From contig JBJMGS010000199.1 in assembly GCA_045807785.1 (NCBI GenBank), positions 1-53,973 of the forward strand: a stretch of DNA of 53,973 bases, written 5' to 3'. Positions 14,407-22,208 of this stretch are shown here, piece after piece. Origin of the DNA: JAIVGV01 sp045807785. GTDB lineage: Bacteria > Acidobacteriota > Blastocatellia > Pyrinomonadales > Pyrinomonadaceae. Below the pieces are notes generated by a model. It was not told the DNA's origin. It searched no databases and saw nothing but the letters and a program-made list of their open reading frames with translations. The translations under genes were made by a program, and so were the position numbers. Positions within the stretch are counted from its first letter, which is position 1. Each line of letters opens with the position of its first letter.

Positions 14407-17091
14407 ATGATCCACAGACGCACCCTCTCACGCCTCTTGACCCTAGCGCTCGTCGCCTCGCTCGGCACGACCCCCTTCTTCATGGAACGCGCCGGCGCGC
14501 AGCAGACCGCCCGCCGCGCCCAACCGTCGCGAAGCCGCGCGGGCGGCGCGCTCGCGACTTACGCGCGCGACCTGACCGATCTCGCGCGGCGTGGGCACCT
14601 CGCCGCCGTCGGCAAACACGACGCCGAGATCGACTCGCTCATCCGCGTGCTCGCGCGCCGCACTAGGAACAATCCCGTGCTGACGGGCGAGACGCCCTAC
14701 GGCAAGGCTTCCATCGTCGCCGCGCTGGCGCAGCATGTCGCCGCCGGCGATGTCCCGCCCACGCTCGCGGACAAGCGCGTGCTGACGCTCGACGTGGGCG
14801 CGCTCGTCGCGGACGCGCGCGACGCCGCCGAGGTCAACTCGCGCGTCGAAGCGGTGCTCACGGAAGTCGCCGCCGCGCGCGGCTCTGTCATCCTCTTCGT
14901 GAATAACGTGGACGGGCTCGTCGGCGCGAACGCGGCGCACGGGCAGATCGCCGCAAAGCTGTTCGCCGATGCGCTCTCGCGTGGCGAGCTTAACGTCGTC
15001 GGCGCGACGAACGAAGCCGCCTACCAGACTTTCATCAAACGCGACGCCGCGCTCGCGGCTCTCTTCGACGAGGTGCGCATCAGCGCCGCGACCGACGAGA
15101 CGGCGGCTGACGCCAAAAAGCGCGAGGCGTCGGACGACGACTCCTTTGTCGGCGACAAAATCTCCCCCGACCTGCGCGAGATGATGAAGAGCGCGCGCTC
15201 GGCTGAAGAGCGCGTCGGCGTCATCCTCCAGGCCGGCGACGTGCGCAGCCGCGAACTCGCGGCGCTGCTCAGCCGCAACGGCATCGAAGTCAACGCACAG
15301 ATGGCTGAACTCGGCGCGATCAAGATCGACGTGCCCGTCGGTGCGCTCGAAGCGCTCGCCGCGAGCGGCGCGACCGGACACCTCTCGCCCGACCGCGAGA
15401 CCGTGACGACCGGTCACGTCACGGCAACGACCGGCACCGATCAGATTCGCAACCCGACTTCCAACGGCGGCCTGCTCGGCACGGGGCTGCTCGCCACGAT
15501 GTCGAGCGTTGACGGCACGGGGATAGGTATCGCCGTCCTCGACTCCGGCGTTGACACGTCACACAACGCGTTCGTCAAGAGCGGCAGCTTGTTGGGCGGC
15601 AACCGCATTGTCGCCAGCAAAGACTTCACGGGCGAGAACAACACGACGACCGATCCTTACGGCCACGGCACGCACGTCGCTTCGTGTGCCGCCGGGCTGG
15701 GCTACACGAACGGCGACTCCTACTCCGGCATCGCGCCGAACGCCAACATCGTCAACCTGCGTGTGCTCAACTCAGTGGGCGTCGGGACAACCACCGCCCT
15801 GCTCAACGCGCTCAACTGGATTCTGAGCCCGGTCGATCCCACTAAGGCGCTCAGCAGCAGCAACCCGACGAACCAGAGCAAGTACAACATCCGCGTCGTC
15901 AATATGAGCCTCGGCGCACCGGCGCTCGACTCGTACAAGAACGATCCCCTGTGTCGCGCCGTGCGCAAGCTCGCAGACGCCGGCGTGGCGGTCTTTGCCG
16001 CTGCGGGCAATGACGGCAAGAGTCTCACCGGACAGAAGGTTTACGGGCGCATACACGCGCCCGGCGACGAACCCTCGGCGATTACGGTCGGCGCGGCCAA
16101 CACTTTCGGCACCGACGTTCGCAACGACGACGGCGTCACCACCTTCAGTTCGCGCGGTCCGACGCGCGGCTCCTACCTCGACGCCGGCGGCGTCCGCCAC
16201 TACGACAATCTGTTCAAGCCCGATCTGGTCGCGCCGGGCAATAAGCTGATCTACGCCGAGTCGGACGCGGGCTGCGGTCTCCTTTGTACCTCCCTGAATT
16301 ATCTGGTCAGGGTGAACCCGCAACTCGACGCCGGTGTCACGTCCAGCGACAACAAGCGGCTGATGTACTTGAGCGGCAGCTCGATGTCGACGCCGCTCGC
16401 CGCCGGAGCCGCGGCGCTCATGCTGCAGGTCAACCCGAAGCTGACGCCGAACATGATCAAGATGATCTTGATGTACACGGCGCAGCCGCTCAAGGGCTAC
16501 AACATGCTCGAACAGGGCACGGGCGAATTGAACATCGAAGGCGCGCTCAGGCTGGCGTCCGTCATTCGCACCGATCTGACGAATGGCACGCCGACCGGAA
16601 CACCGCTACTGACGACGAACACGCCGCCTACACCGCAGACGACTGTCGCGGGACAGACGTTTACTTGGGCGCGTGGCATCATGCTCAAGCAGCGTTACGC
16701 GACGGGCACGAACCTGATTACGCAGTACCAGAAGGTCTATGGGCTAGGGGTGGTACTCGGCGACGGCGTCGTGCTCGGAGACGGCGTGGTCTTAGGTGAC
16801 GGCGTGGTCTTAGGTGACGGCGTGGTCTTGGGTGACGGCGTTGTCCTCGGCGATAAGATCATGACGAGCGACGGCGTCGTGCTGGGCGACGGTGTGGTGC
16901 TGGGCGACGGCGTGGTGCTCGGTGACAGCATCGTGCTGAGTAGTGGCGTGGTACTGGGCGATGGCGTTGTGCTCGGCGACGGCGTGGTGCTCGGCGATGG
17001 TGTCGTCTTAGGTGACGGCGTCGTCCTCGGCGACACCTCGATGTCTGCGCTCGTTAACGGTGATAATACTACCGCGATGAGAGCCCGTTAA
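14407..17091 (+). CDS. Secreted subtilase with degenerate ClpB-type AAA domain and hexapeptide-repeat tail
   Basis: ATG 14407 is chosen (894 residues; GGAG about 11 nt upstream), though GTG 14395 or ATG 14398 add 3-4 residues. Signal peptide residues 1-33 (ends RAGAQQ). Residues 47-226 match ClpB nucleotide-binding domain 1 almost colinearly (RDLTDLARRGHL, VLARRTRNNPVL, LDVGALVADA, LSRGELNVVGATN, KRDAAL), but the ATPase residues are gone: Walker A reads GETPYGKA (94-101), Walker B ILFVNN, and the arginine-finger pair is Ala218-Leu219. Residues about 245-350 resemble a subtilase propeptide. The S8 domain is intact: Asp379, His420, Asn535, Ser659 (SGSSMSTP). The tail has 16 six-residue units. 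Predicted: exported protease whose former chaperone domain now serves binding or folding. Confidence 0.92.
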   Translation: MIHRRTLSRLLTLALVASLGTTPFFMERAGAQQTARRAQPSRSRAGGALATYARDLTDLARRGHLAAVGKHDAEIDSLIRVLARRTRNNPVLTGETPYGKASIVAALAQHVAAGDVPPTLADKRVLTLDVGALVADARDAAEVNSRVEAVLTEVAAARGSVILFVNNVDGLVGANAAHGQIAAKLFADALSRGELNVVGATNEAAYQTFIKRDAALAALFDEVRISAATDETAADAKKREASDDDSFVGDKISPDLREMMKSARSAEERVGVILQAGDVRSRELAALLSRNGIEVNAQMAELGAIKIDVPVGALEALAASGATGHLSPDRETVTTGHVTATTGTDQIRNPTSNGGLLGTGLLATMSSVDGTGIGIAVLDSGVDTSHNAFVKSGSLLGGNRIVASKDFTGENNTTTDPYGHGTHVASCAAGLGYTNGDSYSGIAPNANIVNLRVLNSVGVGTTTALLNALNWILSPVDPTKALSSSNPTNQSKYNIRVVNMSLGAPALDSYKNDPLCRAVRKLADAGVAVFAAAGNDGKSLTGQKVYGRIHAPGDEPSAITVGAANTFGTDVRNDDGVTTFSSRGPTRGSYLDAGGVRHYDNLFKPDLVAPGNKLIYAESDAGCGLLCTSLNYLVRVNPQLDAGVTSSDNKRLMYLSGSSMSTPLAAGAAALMLQVNPKLTPNMIKMILMYTAQPLKGYNMLEQGTGELNIEGALRLASVIRTDLTNGTPTGTPLLTTNTPPTPQTTVAGQTFTWARGIMLKQRYATGTNLITQYQKVYGLGVVLGDGVVLGDGVVLGDGVVLGDGVVLGDGVVLGDKIMTSDGVVLGDGVVLGDGVVLGDSIVLSSGVVLGDGVVLGDGVVLGDGVVLGDGVVLGDTSMSALVNGDNTTAMRAR
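16747..17034 (+). repeat. Sixteen 18-bp units encoding GVVLGD hexapeptides
   Basis: Six GVVLGD units, one variant (KIMTSD), three GVVLGD, one variant (SIVLSS), then five GVVLGD: 14 exact and 2 variant units, 288 bp. Read as L-G-D-G-V-V, each unit fits the left-handed beta-helix hexapeptide rule [LIV]-[GAED]-x-x-[STAV]-x. The DNA units differ at many synonymous positions (ggc/ggt, ctc/ctg/tta, gtg/gtc/gta/gtt), so the protein repeat is under selection and the array is not a fresh slippage product. Confidence 0.95.
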
Positions 17092-17131
17092 GTTTTCCCG
17101 CTTTAACCTTGACCTCGAAGGGAGCAGACGA

Positions 17132-18028
17132 ATGGCGGTAAGCGTCATGCGGCATGAGATCAACCCCGCATCATTCGGGATGGCGGCTGGTGGCGCTCCC
17201 TTGCATGCGTTCGCACTCGGCGAAGAACACCGCGTTGAAGCCCTCCTCTTCCTCGCCGAGCGCCCCATCCACACGGTGTACATGGCGAGCCTCATCCGCG
17301 ACAACGGCGTGATGAGCCCCTTAAACCGCGGCACGTTTTACGGCTGCCGCGACGAGTCCGACAGCCTCGTCGGCGTGGCGCTCATCGGTCACGCGACGCT
17401 GGTCGAGGTGCGCTGCGACGCGGCGCTCGAAACCTTCGCGCGGCTCGCCCGCGGCTGCGCCACCTCGTACCTCATCCGCGGCGAGCAGGATGTGATCGAC
17501 AAGTTCTGGAAACTCTACTCGACCGAGAACGGCGCGCTCCCCCGCCGCATCTGCCGCGAGATGCTCTACGAACAGCAGATGCCGGTGGCGACGCGCGAGC
17601 CCGTGCGCGAGTTGCGGCAGGCGACGCTCACTGACCTCCAGCAGGTGATGGAGGTCAACGCCGCGATGGCTGTCGCCGAGAGCGGCATAAACCCGATGCA
17701 GCGCGACCCTGTGGGCTTTCGCGTCCGCACGGCGCGGCGCATCGAGCAGGGCCGCGTCTGGGTCTGGCGCGACGGCGACGGGCTCGTCTTTAAGGCTGAC
17801 GTGCTGGCCGAGACGCCCGAAGCGATCTATCTGGAGGGCGTCCACGTCCGCGCGGACGCGCGCCGCCAGGGGGTGGGCTTGCGCTGCATATCGCAGCTCG
17901 GGCGCGAGCTTTTGCGGCGCGCCGACGCCATTTGCCTCGTCGTCAACGAGCAGTCCGAGACGGCGCAGGCTTTTTATCGAAGATCGGGCTACCGTTTTTG
18001 CGGCTACTACGATACTATCTATTTGTAG
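17132..18028 (+). CDS. GNAT family N-acetyltransferase with extra N-terminal domain
   Basis: 298 residues; ATG preceded by GGGAGCAG. The second half is a GNAT fold with the acetyl-CoA loop RADARRQGVGLRC and the closing NEQSETAQAFYRRSGYRF. The first 130 residues form a separate alpha/beta domain like the DUF4081 domains that precede GNAT domains in other bacteria (ALLFLAERPIHTVYMASLIRDNG). It transfers an acetyl group to an unknown acceptor. It follows the subtilase gene after 40 bp and is probably independent of it. Confidence 0.85.
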   Translation: MAVSVMRHEINPASFGMAAGGAPLHAFALGEEHRVEALLFLAERPIHTVYMASLIRDNGVMSPLNRGTFYGCRDESDSLVGVALIGHATLVEVRCDAALETFARLARGCATSYLIRGEQDVIDKFWKLYSTENGALPRRICREMLYEQQMPVATREPVRELRQATLTDLQQVMEVNAAMAVAESGINPMQRDPVGFRVRTARRIEQGRVWVWRDGDGLVFKADVLAETPEAIYLEGVHVRADARRQGVGLRCISQLGRELLRRADAICLVVNEQSETAQAFYRRSGYRFCGYYDTIYL

Positions 18029-18199
18029 CTGCGCGGCGGCAACTGACCGCCGCGCCCTCCCCAGAGCCTCCGAAGGCACGCCCCGCTTAATTTCCTCTCG
18101 CAACTTGAAACTGAAGACGCCTGACGCCGTCCGTGTGCCAACCCGTGCGCGTCATCAAAGCGTGGCTGACGCCGAAGCGTGAAGGGCGCTCTCGAACGA

Positions 18200-20245
18200 A
18201 TGCCGCCAAAAAACATTTACCCGTCTAATGCTCGTCTGTACCAGACGGCGGTCTCGTTTATCGGGGTCGCTCTCTGGGCGTTGGCGGTCGCGCGCCTGCA
18301 CGTGGATCGCCCGCCGCGCGAGCAGATGATTCTCATCGGGCTCATGCCCGTCATCGTCCTCGCCGGACTCTTCACGCAGCACTTCCGCATCCCGTTCGGT
18401 CTCGACCTGACGCACGAGCGGCTGACCTTCTCGCTCTCGGACGCCATCGTCCTGCTCGTCGCCTACTGGTACGGCGTCTATCCGGCGATCTTCGTGGCGG
18501 GGCTCGAAGGCTTCATCACCTCGCGCCGCACGGTACGCCGCTGGTCGAGCAATCTCTTCTCCATCGGCATGATGTCGCTCGTCGCGGCGTCGTCGGCGCT
18601 CGTCATCAAGGCGGCGTCCGCCCTCGGCGCGAACCCGGCTGACGCGCAGTTGCCGTTCCACTACGCCGCGCTCGCCTTCTTCGCCGCGAGCGTGACACAC
18701 AACTTCGTCAACATGGCGCTGCTCTCGACGCTGCTCGCGCTGCGGCATACGAAGCCCATCGTCGCCTCGTGGAAGGAAAGCTTCCTCTGGACGGCGCCCA
18801 TCCTCTGCCTGCCGACGAGCGCCGCCGCGATCCTGATGCACCACGCGCTCGAACACGGCTGGCTGACGCTGGTCGCCATCGCCACGCCGACGCTGCTCGC
18901 TATCAACATCAGCCAGCGGCAGAACCGGCGCGGCGTCGAGCAGCGCGTCTCAGCGGTCGAGAAGGGGCACCGCGAAACCGTCGAGGCTCTCGCCGTCGCC
19001 ATCAACGCGAAAGATCAGGTGACGCACGAGCACGTCCTGCGCGTGCAGATTTACGCCGCGGGCGTCGCGCGGATTCTGGGCTGCACGCCCGCCGAGATCG
19101 AGGCGCTCAAGGCGGGCGCGCTCTTGCACGACATCGGCAAGATCGCCGTGCCCGACTACATCCTGAACAAGCCGGGCAAGCTGACCGCCGCCGAGTTCGA
19201 CAAGATGAAGATTCACACGCTCGTCGGCGCGCAGATTCTCGGTCGCGTGGACTTCCCCTACCCGGTCGTCCCCGTCGTGCGCCACCACCACGAGCGCTGG
19301 GACGGCAAAGGCTACCCGGACGGGCTCGGCGGCGAGGACATCCCGCTCACGGCGCGCATCCTCTCCGTCGTCGATTGCTTCGACGCCGTGCGCGAGGACA
19401 GGCAGTACCGCCGCGGCCTGACGCGCGACGAGGCGATTGAATTGATCATGCAGGGTTCAGGGACGCAGTACGACCCGCGCGTCGTCGGCACGTTCGTCAC
19501 CCACCTCCCGGAGTTCGAGGCTGAGGTGCAGGCGCAGCGCAGCGCGCCCATGCCGACCTACGGCATCGAGCCCGCCGAGCATCTCACCGACGCCGCCGCG
19601 CAGGTCGCGCCCGCCGCCGGGCTCGCCGAGGACTCGCCAGCTTCCGACGGGAAACTCTCCGACCGCACGCTCGACGCGCTCGACGCGCTCAGGCGCGCGA
19701 GCGACGCCGCGCGCCCGGACAAAACGAAAGTCGTCGAGACTTTCGTCGCCTCGCTCGCCGCGCTCGTCCCCTTCGACTCGTGCGCCATCGCGCTTCTTGT
19801 CGAGGGTGAGTACCGCGTCGCCCACGCGGCGGGCGCGCACGCCGAGTTGCTGCGCGGTCGCCGTGTCCGCCAGAACGACGGGGTAACGGGGTGGGTACTC
19901 GCCAACCAGCGGCCATTCTGCAACGCCAACCCGCAGCTCGATTTCGATCCCGACGTCGCCCCGCGCTTCGCCGACTACCGCACGCTCGCCGCCTTCCCCA
20001 TCTCGTGCAGCAAACAGGCGCACGGCGCGCTCACGCTCTACTCTTCTTCCCTCACCGAGTACACGCCCGATCACCGACGTCTGCTCGGTGCGGCGGCGAT
20101 GGTGCTCGCCACCGCGCTCTCGCCCGCGCCGCGCGCCGAAGTGCAGATCACGCATCCCAGCCGACACAACTCCGACGCCCCCGCCGCGCTCGACTCCACC
20201 GCGCTCAAACTCCAGGCCCCGATTGAGTCGGAACTGACGCACTGA
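18200..20245 (+). CDS. Membrane HD-GYP phosphodiesterase with C-terminal GAF domain
   Basis: ATG 18200 (MPPKNIYPSN, 681 residues) is preferred to the in-frame GTG at 18179. Residues about 15-240 contain seven or eight membrane spans forming a MASE-like sensor. An HD-GYP domain follows with the full signature: HDIGKIAVPDY near residue 310, VRHHHERWDGKGYPDG near 355, GEDIPLTARIL and DCFDAV. It should hydrolyse cyclic di-GMP. A GAF domain lies at about 500-650 (FDSCAIALLVEGEYRVAHAA, VLANQRPFCN, ALTLYSSS). Possible input is a small ligand through GAF or a membrane signal. It was not assigned to a named pathway. Confidence 0.9.
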   Translation: MPPKNIYPSNARLYQTAVSFIGVALWALAVARLHVDRPPREQMILIGLMPVIVLAGLFTQHFRIPFGLDLTHERLTFSLSDAIVLLVAYWYGVYPAIFVAGLEGFITSRRTVRRWSSNLFSIGMMSLVAASSALVIKAASALGANPADAQLPFHYAALAFFAASVTHNFVNMALLSTLLALRHTKPIVASWKESFLWTAPILCLPTSAAAILMHHALEHGWLTLVAIATPTLLAINISQRQNRRGVEQRVSAVEKGHRETVEALAVAINAKDQVTHEHVLRVQIYAAGVARILGCTPAEIEALKAGALLHDIGKIAVPDYILNKPGKLTAAEFDKMKIHTLVGAQILGRVDFPYPVVPVVRHHHERWDGKGYPDGLGGEDIPLTARILSVVDCFDAVREDRQYRRGLTRDEAIELIMQGSGTQYDPRVVGTFVTHLPEFEAEVQAQRSAPMPTYGIEPAEHLTDAAAQVAPAAGLAEDSPASDGKLSDRTLDALDALRRASDAARPDKTKVVETFVASLAALVPFDSCAIALLVEGEYRVAHAAGAHAELLRGRRVRQNDGVTGWVLANQRPFCNANPQLDFDPDVAPRFADYRTLAAFPISCSKQAHGALTLYSSSLTEYTPDHRRLLGAAAMVLATALSPAPRAEVQITHPSRHNSDAPAALDSTALKLQAPIESELTH

Positions 20246-20250
20246 ACAGG

Positions 20251-20331
20251 TAGCGATTAGCTGTTAGCCCTTAGCGGCGTCCCGAATGTGTGGCATTACC
20301 TGTCTGGCTAATAGCTAATCGCTAACAGCTT
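20251..20331. repeat. Heptad-period intergenic element 5
   Basis: Between two converging genes. Left words: tagcgat, tagctgt, tagccct, tagcggc; right words: ggctaat, agctaat, cgctaac, agct. The core again carries TGTCTGGCTA. The right arm ends exactly at the stop codon of the DsbD-N-like gene. Confidence 0.75.
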
Positions 20332-20822
20332 CATTCTATTTTTCCCTGAACCTTTATCTCGCGCGGCGCGTTCGCGGCGGTTGAAACTTCGACGGGGACG
20401 CGCCAGACGAGCGTCTTGATGCGGCACGTGCCGGTGTTGTCCTCGCGGCAGTAGTAGGCCGTGAGTTGCGCGCGCAGTTCAGCCGCGCCCGCCGCCGTCG
20501 CGCGCAAAGGGACGGCGAGCGGGAATTTCACTTCCTTGCCGGCGCGCGTCAGAGTCTGCCCGCTTTCGAGCGAGAGGGCTTGCGCGCCGCCGACGACAGA
20601 GACTTGCATGCGCTGCGGCGCGGCTTCGTTCAGGTGATAGCCCGCGGGTAGCTCGACGTTGATCGTGAGCACGCCGCCCGCGGTCGCGAGCCGCTGCGGC
20701 GCGACGGCGATCTCGTCGCCAACTCCCCGCGCGCCCGCGCGCGCCACGCCCACCCACGCGCCCGCCGCCAGCAGCGCGATGCAAGCGATCAACCACGCAC
20801 GTGCGCCCCTGATAAAATTCAT
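20331..20822 (-). CDS. DsbD N-terminal-domain-like periplasmic protein
   Basis: 163 residues. N-terminal signal peptide or anchor (residues 8-28, AWLIACIALLAAGAWVGVA). The rest is an immunoglobulin-like beta domain with GYHLNEAAP and the Cys-containing YYCREDNTGTCRIKT near the end, a pattern shared with the N-terminal domain of DsbD and the C-terminal domain of some NHL-repeat thioredoxin proteins. Two cysteines could cycle between disulfide and dithiol, or the domain may only bind a partner. The membrane reductase part of DsbD is not adjacent. Probably periplasmic. It is transcribed alone, opposite to its neighbours. Confidence 0.75.
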   Translation of the reverse strand: MNFIRGARAWLIACIALLAAGAWVGVARAGARGVGDEIAVAPQRLATAGGVLTINVELPAGYHLNEAAPQRMQVSVVGGAQALSLESGQTLTRAGKEVKFPLAVPLRATAAGAAELRAQLTAYYCREDNTGTCRIKTLVWRVPVEVSTAANAPREIKVQGKIE

Positions 20823-21010
20823 CTCAACTTCTAATTTACAGCCGCAGGCTTTTCATATACGCGGCGGGCGGGAGATTGCCGCTTTACCGCACGACATCCG
20901 TCACAACTGCGCGCCAGAGGCATTGTGGAGGTGGACGAGTTTACCACTCGCGACTCGATTCGACCTGCGTTGACACCCTCTCCGGCGGCGTGCTAGAACC
21001 GCGCTGTTTG

Positions 21011-21514
21011 ATGAGCAGACAAGACAAGGACGACACGCGGCGCACGCTTGAGTTGTACGTGCTGCGCGCGGGCGGGCGACTCTTCGCGATCCGTGCGGCG
21101 GAGGTCGAAGCCACTGCCGAAGGTCTCACGGCGACGCCGCTGCCGCGCGCGCCGGAGGCGGTCGTCGGCGTCGTCAGCCTGCGTGGTCGCGTCCGCACCG
21201 CACTCAATCCGCTGCGCCTCGTCGCCGCGCGCGACGAGACCGACGCGGCGCGCGCGGCCGACGCTCACGCGGATAAACGCCCCGCCCCGCGCTTCTTCGT
21301 TGCGCTCAAGGGCGACGATCAGCTCGCCCTCGCCTGCGACGGCGCGGAAGCCGTGATCGAAGTCGCCAGCCAGGAACTCACCCCCACGGCGGACGCACAG
21401 TCGCCCGCGCTCGGCACGTTCACGCACGGCGGGCTCAACGTCACGCTGCTCGACGCCGCACGCCTCTTCGACGCCGCCATGCAGGGCACAGATCGACGCC
21501 GCAGGCGATCCTGA
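21011..21514 (+). CDS. CheW-like domain protein
   Basis: The frame is open from 20876 but ATG 21011 (MSRQDKDDTRRTLELYVL) places the CheW fold at the N-terminus; 167 residues. Features: LYVLRAGGRLFAIRAAEV, PRAPEAVVGVVSLRGRVRTALNPLRL and a second beta barrel half with LALACDGAEAVIEV and THGGLNVTLLDAARLF. CheW scaffolds couple receptors to CheA. The only CheA in view is 13 kb away at 5706-7901. A 36-residue Asp/Ala-rich insertion (ARDETDAARAADAHADKRPA) sits between the two halves. No receptor gene is nearby. Confidence 0.85.
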   Translation: MSRQDKDDTRRTLELYVLRAGGRLFAIRAAEVEATAEGLTATPLPRAPEAVVGVVSLRGRVRTALNPLRLVAARDETDAARAADAHADKRPAPRFFVALKGDDQLALACDGAEAVIEVASQELTPTADAQSPALGTFTHGGLNVTLLDAARLFDAAMQGTDRRRRRS

Positions 21515-21625
21515 TCCCGCCCCTCATGCGGCGCACGTGCGGGCGCGCGCGCGCGGATGCTAAGATGCCCCGGTCAATTCCGACAGCCGTTTTCTAACGA
21601 GCCGCGCCAACCAGCGCGAGAACGC

Positions 21626-22123
21626 ATGAGCCAGACGCAGACGACAGGCGCAGCCGCGGGCGCGCGCGTCCGCCCCGCGCGCAGAGAGGACGAGGATTTC
21701 ATCCTCCCGCTCGTCGCGCGCCTCGCCGAGTTCGGCCCGCCGCCTTGGCGCGACGCCGCCGTGATGACCGCCGCCGAGCAACGGGTCGTCGCCGCCGCAC
21801 TCTCGACGCCGAAACCGGACGAAGCGATCTTCGTCGCCGAAGACGATGACGGTTTGCCGCTCGGCTTCATCCACCTCGTCACGAGCGTTGACTACTTCAC
21901 GCACGCGGCGCACGGGCACGTCTCCGCGCTCGTCGTCGCGCCAGCGGGCGAACGCCGCGGCGCGGGGCGCGCGCTCATGCAGGCGGGCGAAGAGTGGGCG
22001 CGCGGGCGCGGCTACCCCCTGCTCACGCTCAACGTCTTCGCCCGCAACACACGCGCCCTGAAGTTCTACGAGCGCCTCGGCTACGGCACGGACACCATGA
22101 AGTACGTCAAAGAACTCGGCTGA
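21626..22123 (+). CDS. GNAT family N-acetyltransferase
   Basis: 165 residues from ATG 21626 (MSQTQTTG), preferred over the longer frame from 21557, which has no conserved sequence. Single GNAT domain: RPARREDEDFILPLVARL at the start, the acetyl-CoA motif VVAPAGERRGAGRALMQAG, and the C-terminal LNVFARNTRALKFYERLGY. Acceptor unknown. It is followed by heptad element 6 and mutS2 and is not clearly part of an operon. Confidence 0.9.
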   Translation: MSQTQTTGAAAGARVRPARREDEDFILPLVARLAEFGPPPWRDAAVMTAAEQRVVAAALSTPKPDEAIFVAEDDDGLPLGFIHLVTSVDYFTHAAHGHVSALVVAPAGERRGAGRALMQAGEEWARGRGYPLLTLNVFARNTRALKFYERLGYGTDTMKYVKELG

Positions 22124-22129
22124 ACAAAG

Positions 22130-22206
22130 AGCGATTAGCTGTTAGCTATTAGCGATTAGCTATGAGCTAACAGCCGGAAGCTAACAGCTAATCGCTAACA
22201 GCTCTT
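22130..22206. repeat. Heptad-period intergenic element 6
   Basis: The most regular copy. Words in order: agcgatt, agctgtt, agctatt, agcgatt, agctatg, then the inverted arm agctaac, agccgga, agctaac, agctaat, cgctaac, agctctt. It fills the whole gap between the GNAT gene and mutS2 and ends 2 bp before the mutS2 ATG, leaving no Shine-Dalgarno sequence there. Confidence 0.75.
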
Positions 22207-22208
22207 CC

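Noticed and set aside
16747..17034. Hexapeptide array considered as an assembly or slippage artefact
   Set aside because: Units differ at many synonymous positions and two units are variant, so it is not a simple copied tract.
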